Shown here piece by piece: positions 4,394 through 7,395 of a stretch of 7,395 nucleotides of DNA. Source of the DNA: Candidatus Cloacimonadota bacterium (lineage in GTDB: Bacteria > Cloacimonadota > Cloacimonadia > Cloacimonadales > TCS61); assembly GCA_030667725.1 (NCBI GenBank), contig DAOUVH010000040.1, forward strand, positions 1-7,395. The letters are read 5' to 3'. A model generated the notes under the pieces. It did no database searches. It was given only the letters and a program-made list of their open reading frames with translations, and was not told the DNA's origin. Position 1 is the stretch's first letter, and each line of letters opens with the position of its first letter. The position numbers and the translations under genes are program-made.

Positions 4394-5629
4394 TCAATTC
4401 TGCCTTAACGCTTCGATCGGTTCAAGTTTTGATGCTTTGAACGCCGGCTCCAAAACTGCGACGATTGCTACCAGTATCACAATCAGCGCAGTCATACCAA
4501 TTTGAGAAATCGATACTTCCGGCTCCAGAAGTATGTTGCTGTTTCTTCCAAAAGCAACAGTGACATTTGCAATATTAACGATGAAAATTGCAATCAGGCT
4601 GATGATGACTCCAATTATCGAGCCGAAAACTCCGAGGAATAAGCCTTCAAAAAGAAACATTAATCTTATTTTTGAAGGAGGAGTTCCCATGGCTGAAATT
4701 GAACCGATCTCTTTTATTCGCTCATAAACTGCCATGATCATCACGTTCATAATACTAACCAAAACAATACCGATGAGGATCACTTTAATGAAGAGAGACA
4801 TCAAATCGATCATTTGTGCAATGCTGTAAAATGGTGAAAGTTCTTTCCATGTATGAATTTCAAAAACAGCACTGCCTTTTTCGTTTTGGATTGCTCCTAA
4901 TTTTTTATTTAATATTGAATTTACTTTTTCCAGATCATCAAAATTTTTCAGCCGAATGGCTACTTCACTCACTTCCATCTCATCCATTCGCAGAATTGAT
5001 CTGGCATCGTCGAAATGAAGATAGCCGTATTTTCCGGTTGGACCAACTACGCTTTCCATAATCCCGGAAATTATCAAGGGTTGACCATTTACAGAGCCAT
5101 CAGCGTTTGTAGCGACCAAAACGATATCATCTCCGATCTTAGATTTAAAACCTTTGGTGATCATTTCGGGTAACAGAATTTCGCCCTGTTTTAAGAAATT
5201 TCCTTCCAATAATCTATCTTTCAACAGTGGAACAACTTCCATTTCTTTAGCTGGGATAATTGCCGAAAATTTGGCGCTGGTAGATTCCAGGTAATTACTT
5301 ACAATTCCCCCGAGAAGGATTCTATAGGTATAGCTTTCTATTTCAGGAATTTCATCCAGGATCTCTTCCATTTTCTTAATTTGTTTTGCTTTAATAGTAC
5401 TATCAAGCGGAAGATTATCAAGAGAACTCACATAACCTTTGGCATGGATTTGAAGGTGTCCCAGCATTGAATCGGTAATTTCACCGATCATAAAGTTCTT
5501 GAACGAACCGGCAGTAGCCGAAAACAATAATACAGCCAAAACTCCAAAGGCAACTATTCCGATTGTGAGAAAGCTTCTTTTTCTCTGACGGTATAGATTT
5601 CTGAAAGCGATTTTTATTATATTATTCAT
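4394..5629 (-). CDS. ABC transporter permease, FtsX/MacB (LolC/E-like) family
   Basis: The product is 411 aa, the usual length for the family. It starts with a cytoplasmic basic segment (IAFRNLYRQRKRSFLTIGIV), then a first membrane helix at about 20-41. A large periplasmic MacB_PCD-type domain follows at about 45-270. Three C-terminal helices at about 278-301, 326-352 and 377-395 form the FtsX domain. Between helices 2 and 3, YERIKEIGSISAMGTPPSKI is the conserved coupling segment of this family. The C-terminus EPAFKASKLEPIEALRQN is likewise characteristic. Such permeases do not pump solutes across the inner membrane. They use ATP on the inside to move a partner or lipid in the periplasm. The ATG overlaps the ATPase stop by one base (TGATG), so the two are made in a coupled ratio. 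With one permease gene, a homodimer with two ATPase subunits is expected. Confidence 0.93.
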   Translation of the reverse strand: MNNIIKIAFRNLYRQRKRSFLTIGIVAFGVLAVLLFSATAGSFKNFMIGEITDSMLGHLQIHAKGYVSSLDNLPLDSTIKAKQIKKMEEILDEIPEIESYTYRILLGGIVSNYLESTSAKFSAIIPAKEMEVVPLLKDRLLEGNFLKQGEILLPEMITKGFKSKIGDDIVLVATNADGSVNGQPLIISGIMESVVGPTGKYGYLHFDDARSILRMDEMEVSEVAIRLKNFDDLEKVNSILNKKLGAIQNEKGSAVFEIHTWKELSPFYSIAQMIDLMSLFIKVILIGIVLVSIMNVMIMAVYERIKEIGSISAMGTPPSKIRLMFLFEGLFLGVFGSIIGVIISLIAIFIVNIANVTVAFGRNSNILLEPEVSISQIGMTALIVILVAIVAVLEPAFKASKLEPIEALRQN

Positions 5630-6321
5630 CAGTTTTTCCTCTCTTCACGCTTGACGAGAGCGCCGTCTTCAATTGTGAAAGTAATATCAACTTCTTTCAC
5701 GATTTTAGGATCGTGAGTTGAAAAGATAAACGTTGTCCCGATTTCATGGCTTAATTTTTTCATCAAACTCATAACTTTGAAAGCTGATTCATGATCAAGG
5801 TTTGCGGTTGGTTCATCTGCCAGCACAATTTTGGGATCGGTTGTTAAAGCTCTGGCAATTGCCGCACGTTGTTTTTGTCCGCCGGAAATCTGACTTATCA
5901 ATTTATCTTTTTGATCGAGCATGCCAACTGCATCCAGCAACGAAAGTACTTTTTCTCTTCGTTCTTTTTGCGGAAGTGATTTCACCATCACCAGCGGATA
6001 TTCAACATTTTCATAGACCGTAAGAACAGGGATCAGGTTGAAATTCTGGAAAATAAAACCCAAATGTTCACCTCTGAATTTTGCCCTTTCTATATAATTT
6101 AATTTTGAAATATCAGTATCAATTACTTTTAAAATTCCGGAAGTTGGTTTATCTAAAACTCCAAAGAGATTTAGCATTGTTGTTTTGCCACTACCGGATG
6201 GTCCGATAAAAGATACAAATTGAGATTTGGAAATTTCTAAGCTGATGTTTTTCAAAGCTTTGATCTCCACTTCACCCATCTTGTAGATCTTAGTTATATC
6301 ATTACAGGAAATTAACGACAT
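5629..6321 (-). CDS. ABC transporter ATP-binding protein, LolD/MacB type
   Basis: The product is 230 aa and carries all catalytic motifs. These are Walker A GPSGSGKTT (40-48), Q-loop Gln92 in FIFQNFNLIP, signature ISGGQ (145-149, Ile where Leu is commonest), Walker B IVLADEP (165-171) with catalytic Glu170, D-loop ANLD (173-176), and switch His203 in STHD. Size and sequence fit the subfamily serving LolCDE, MacB and FtsX-like permeases, and the partner permease follows directly with a one-base overlap. AGGAGG (6326-6331) lies four bases before the ATG. It is the first gene of the operon. I leave out a gene symbol because the family cannot be resolved to LolD, MacB or a separate system from this sequence alone. 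Confidence 0.95.
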   Translation of the reverse strand: MSLISCNDITKIYKMGEVEIKALKNISLEISKSQFVSFIGPSGSGKTTMLNLFGVLDKPTSGILKVIDTDISKLNYIERAKFRGEHLGFIFQNFNLIPVLTVYENVEYPLVMVKSLPQKERREKVLSLLDAVGMLDQKDKLISQISGGQKQRAAIARALTTDPKIVLADEPTANLDHESAFKVMSLMKKLSHEIGTTFIFSTHDPKIVKEVDITFTIEDGALVKREERKN

Positions 6322-6359
6322 TGTTCCTCCTAATTGTTTTATTTTTTATTACTCTCAAT

Positions 6360-6365
6360 AGTATA
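6360..6365 (-). promoter_or_regulatory. Possible -10 box for the export operon
   Basis: The minus strand reads TATACT (6365 to 6360), one mismatch from TATAAT, 38 bases before the ATPase start. No convincing -35 box is present 16-18 bases upstream, although the region is a run of A and T. The position in the only sizeable gap upstream of the operon supports it. Confidence 0.35.
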
Positions 6366-6452
6366 AGACTTTTTTTTCAAAAAACACTGCGTTTTATTAT
6401 TTTATTCGATTCAGAGTAATTTTTCAATGTAGTGACTACTCATCGAGCTGTT

Positions 6453-6481
6453 AAAAAATCATGGCGTGCAATGTGCAACCA
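6453..6481 (-). terminator. Possible rho-independent terminator of the permease-EIIA gene
   Basis: Beginning 12 bases after the TGA of the EIIA-fusion gene, the minus strand reads TGGTTGCA, a CAT loop and TGCACGCCA. This pairs as about eight base pairs with one G-T wobble and one bulged base, and is followed by TGATTTTTT. The stem is short and imperfect. Confidence 0.4.
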
Positions 6482-6492
6482 CAACAAAGATT

Positions 6493-7371
6493 TCATTTTA
6501 CTGAAAATCTCATTCTTTTACTCAGTAAAACCATATCTCTTAAATAATGTGTGTTTTCGGCATTCAGCCATTTTTCTTCGAAATCATCTTGTTGAGCAAG
6601 AGTTGCAATAGAGGCTAAAGTTTTCAGGTGGAACGCCCTGTCTTCTTTTGTTCCCACAAAAACGAATACAGCTTTAACTGAGTCTTCTTTGGAAGTGAAT
6701 TTGATACCTTCTTTACATCGAACAAGCATTAAGCAAAAATGATCACTGCCTTCGATTATTATATGGGGAATGGCAATGAAGGGAGATATGGCAGTATTGC
6801 AATCTTCCTGCCTGCTTTTGAGAAGCGTGAATATCTTCTCTTTATCCATCTCGATTTTTTGGGAAATATTTTCAGAAATTATTTCAAAAAGCTGATCCAT
6901 TTCAAGAGGACCCTTTAAATCTAAAATTTTAGCAGTTTTAGCCAGGTTATCAAATTTATCAGGTTTTATATTATCCCTGTCACATAAGATATCTCTGAAT
7001 TCTGTTTCCAGAATATGATCTGTTAACCTGTTATCCGTTATTCTTTTTAATAAATGTAAAAGCGCATATTCTCCGGCATATTTTTTTCTACCGTAAAACA
7101 GATAAAAACCTATGCTTATCACAAGAAAAGCAGCAGTGATCTCAATAGCTTCGAGTCCGAGATTAATAATGAAAAATGAGAAAACAATAATTCCAAAAAT
7201 TTGCAGCCAGGGATATAAAGGTGCTTTAAAACTTGGTTTGTAATTCTTCAATTTACTTTCTCTCAATATGATCACCGAAAGATTGGTTAAAACATAAGCA
7301 GTGAGAATAACAGCAGAAGCTGCTTTTTCTAAATTTTCCAAAGGCAGCTGGAGTGCCAGAACTATAAACAA
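6493..7371 (-). CDS. APC-type amino-acid permease C-terminus fused to a fructose-type PTS EIIA domain (truncated 5')
   Basis: The readable product is 292 aa. Residues about 1-95 carry the last membrane helices of an APC-superfamily permease: LEKAASAVILTAYVLTNLSV, the characteristic loop ESKLKNYKPSFKAPLYPWLQ, then two helices at about 56-72 and 75-93. After a linker of about 50 residues comes a PTS EIIA type 2 domain at about 150-290. It has the phosphoacceptor motif FIAIPH with His203, the upstream SRQEDCNTAI, and the following GIKFTSKEDSVKAVFVFVGT and FHLKTLASIATLA. The domain is expected to sense or regulate transport by phosphorylation or ligand binding; it is not itself a sugar transporter. 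The readable frame starts at a TTG. An in-frame TAA at 7387-7389 separates it from whatever lies upstream, yet the codons between still read like permease (IFITGLF). The gene is therefore probably interrupted or contains a sequence error rather than truly starting here. Confidence 0.8.
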   Translation of the reverse strand: MFIVLALQLPLENLEKAASAVILTAYVLTNLSVIILRESKLKNYKPSFKAPLYPWLQIFGIIVFSFFIINLGLEAIEITAAFLVISIGFYLFYGRKKYAGEYALLHLLKRITDNRLTDHILETEFRDILCDRDNIKPDKFDNLAKTAKILDLKGPLEMDQLFEIISENISQKIEMDKEKIFTLLKSRQEDCNTAISPFIAIPHIIIEGSDHFCLMLVRCKEGIKFTSKEDSVKAVFVFVGTKEDRAFHLKTLASIATLAQQDDFEEKWLNAENTHYLRDMVLLSKRMRFSVK

Positions 7372-7395
7372 ACCTGTTATGAAAATTTAGAGAAC

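Noticed and set aside
1..7395. CRISPR array, tRNA or rRNA genes
   Set aside because: No regularly spaced repeats with unique spacers, and no recognisable cloverleaf or rRNA core motifs on either strand.

Overview
The window is AT-rich, gene-dense bacterial DNA from a Gram-negative organism. It has signal peptides, a lipobox lipoprotein, a beta-barrel outer-membrane protein and strong AAGGAG/AGGAGG ribosome binding sites. The gene content and style would suit an uncultured FCB-group or spirochaete-like lineage such as Cloacimonadota. That placement is an impression from protein style, not a demonstrated assignment.

Left part (1-1300, minus strand). The window opens inside a secreted PorV/PorQ-like outer-membrane protein gene (1-167) that is cut by the edge. 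Next to it lies what looks like an integron gene cassette of 912 bp (about 229-1140). It holds one membrane-anchored coiled-coil protein of unknown function (396-1109), followed by a 131-bp attC-like recombination site (223-353). The cassette start and the attC R' box are perfect 12-bp inverted copies, and the two outer junctions share a 9-bp direct repeat, as expected of a cassette. A second, degenerate attC-like hairpin region (about 1134-1225) and a possible gene tail (1227-1283) lie on the upstream side. No integrase is visible.

Middle (1387-2164, plus strand). A small lipoprotein gene overlaps a gene for a small membrane protein with an HEYGH zinc-peptidase-like motif.

Right-centre (2220-6321, minus strand). 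This is a coherent operon for moving a lipid or lipoprotein from inner to outer membrane. In transcription order it encodes an ABC ATPase (LolD/MacB type), an FtsX/MacB-type permease, a periplasmic LolA-like carrier (TP0789/PF17131-like), and a beta-barrel outer-membrane protein. The first two and last two genes overlap at UGAUG and GUGA junctions. A 66-bp dispersed-type inverted repeat sits in the only real gap. The barrel gene starts at GTG and immediately carries three copies of a 7-bp repeat.

Right edge (6493-7395, minus strand). This is the C-terminal part of an APC-type amino-acid permease fused to a fructose-type PTS EIIA domain. The frame meets an in-frame TAA just inside the window edge, so the full permease is either interrupted or contains a sequence error.
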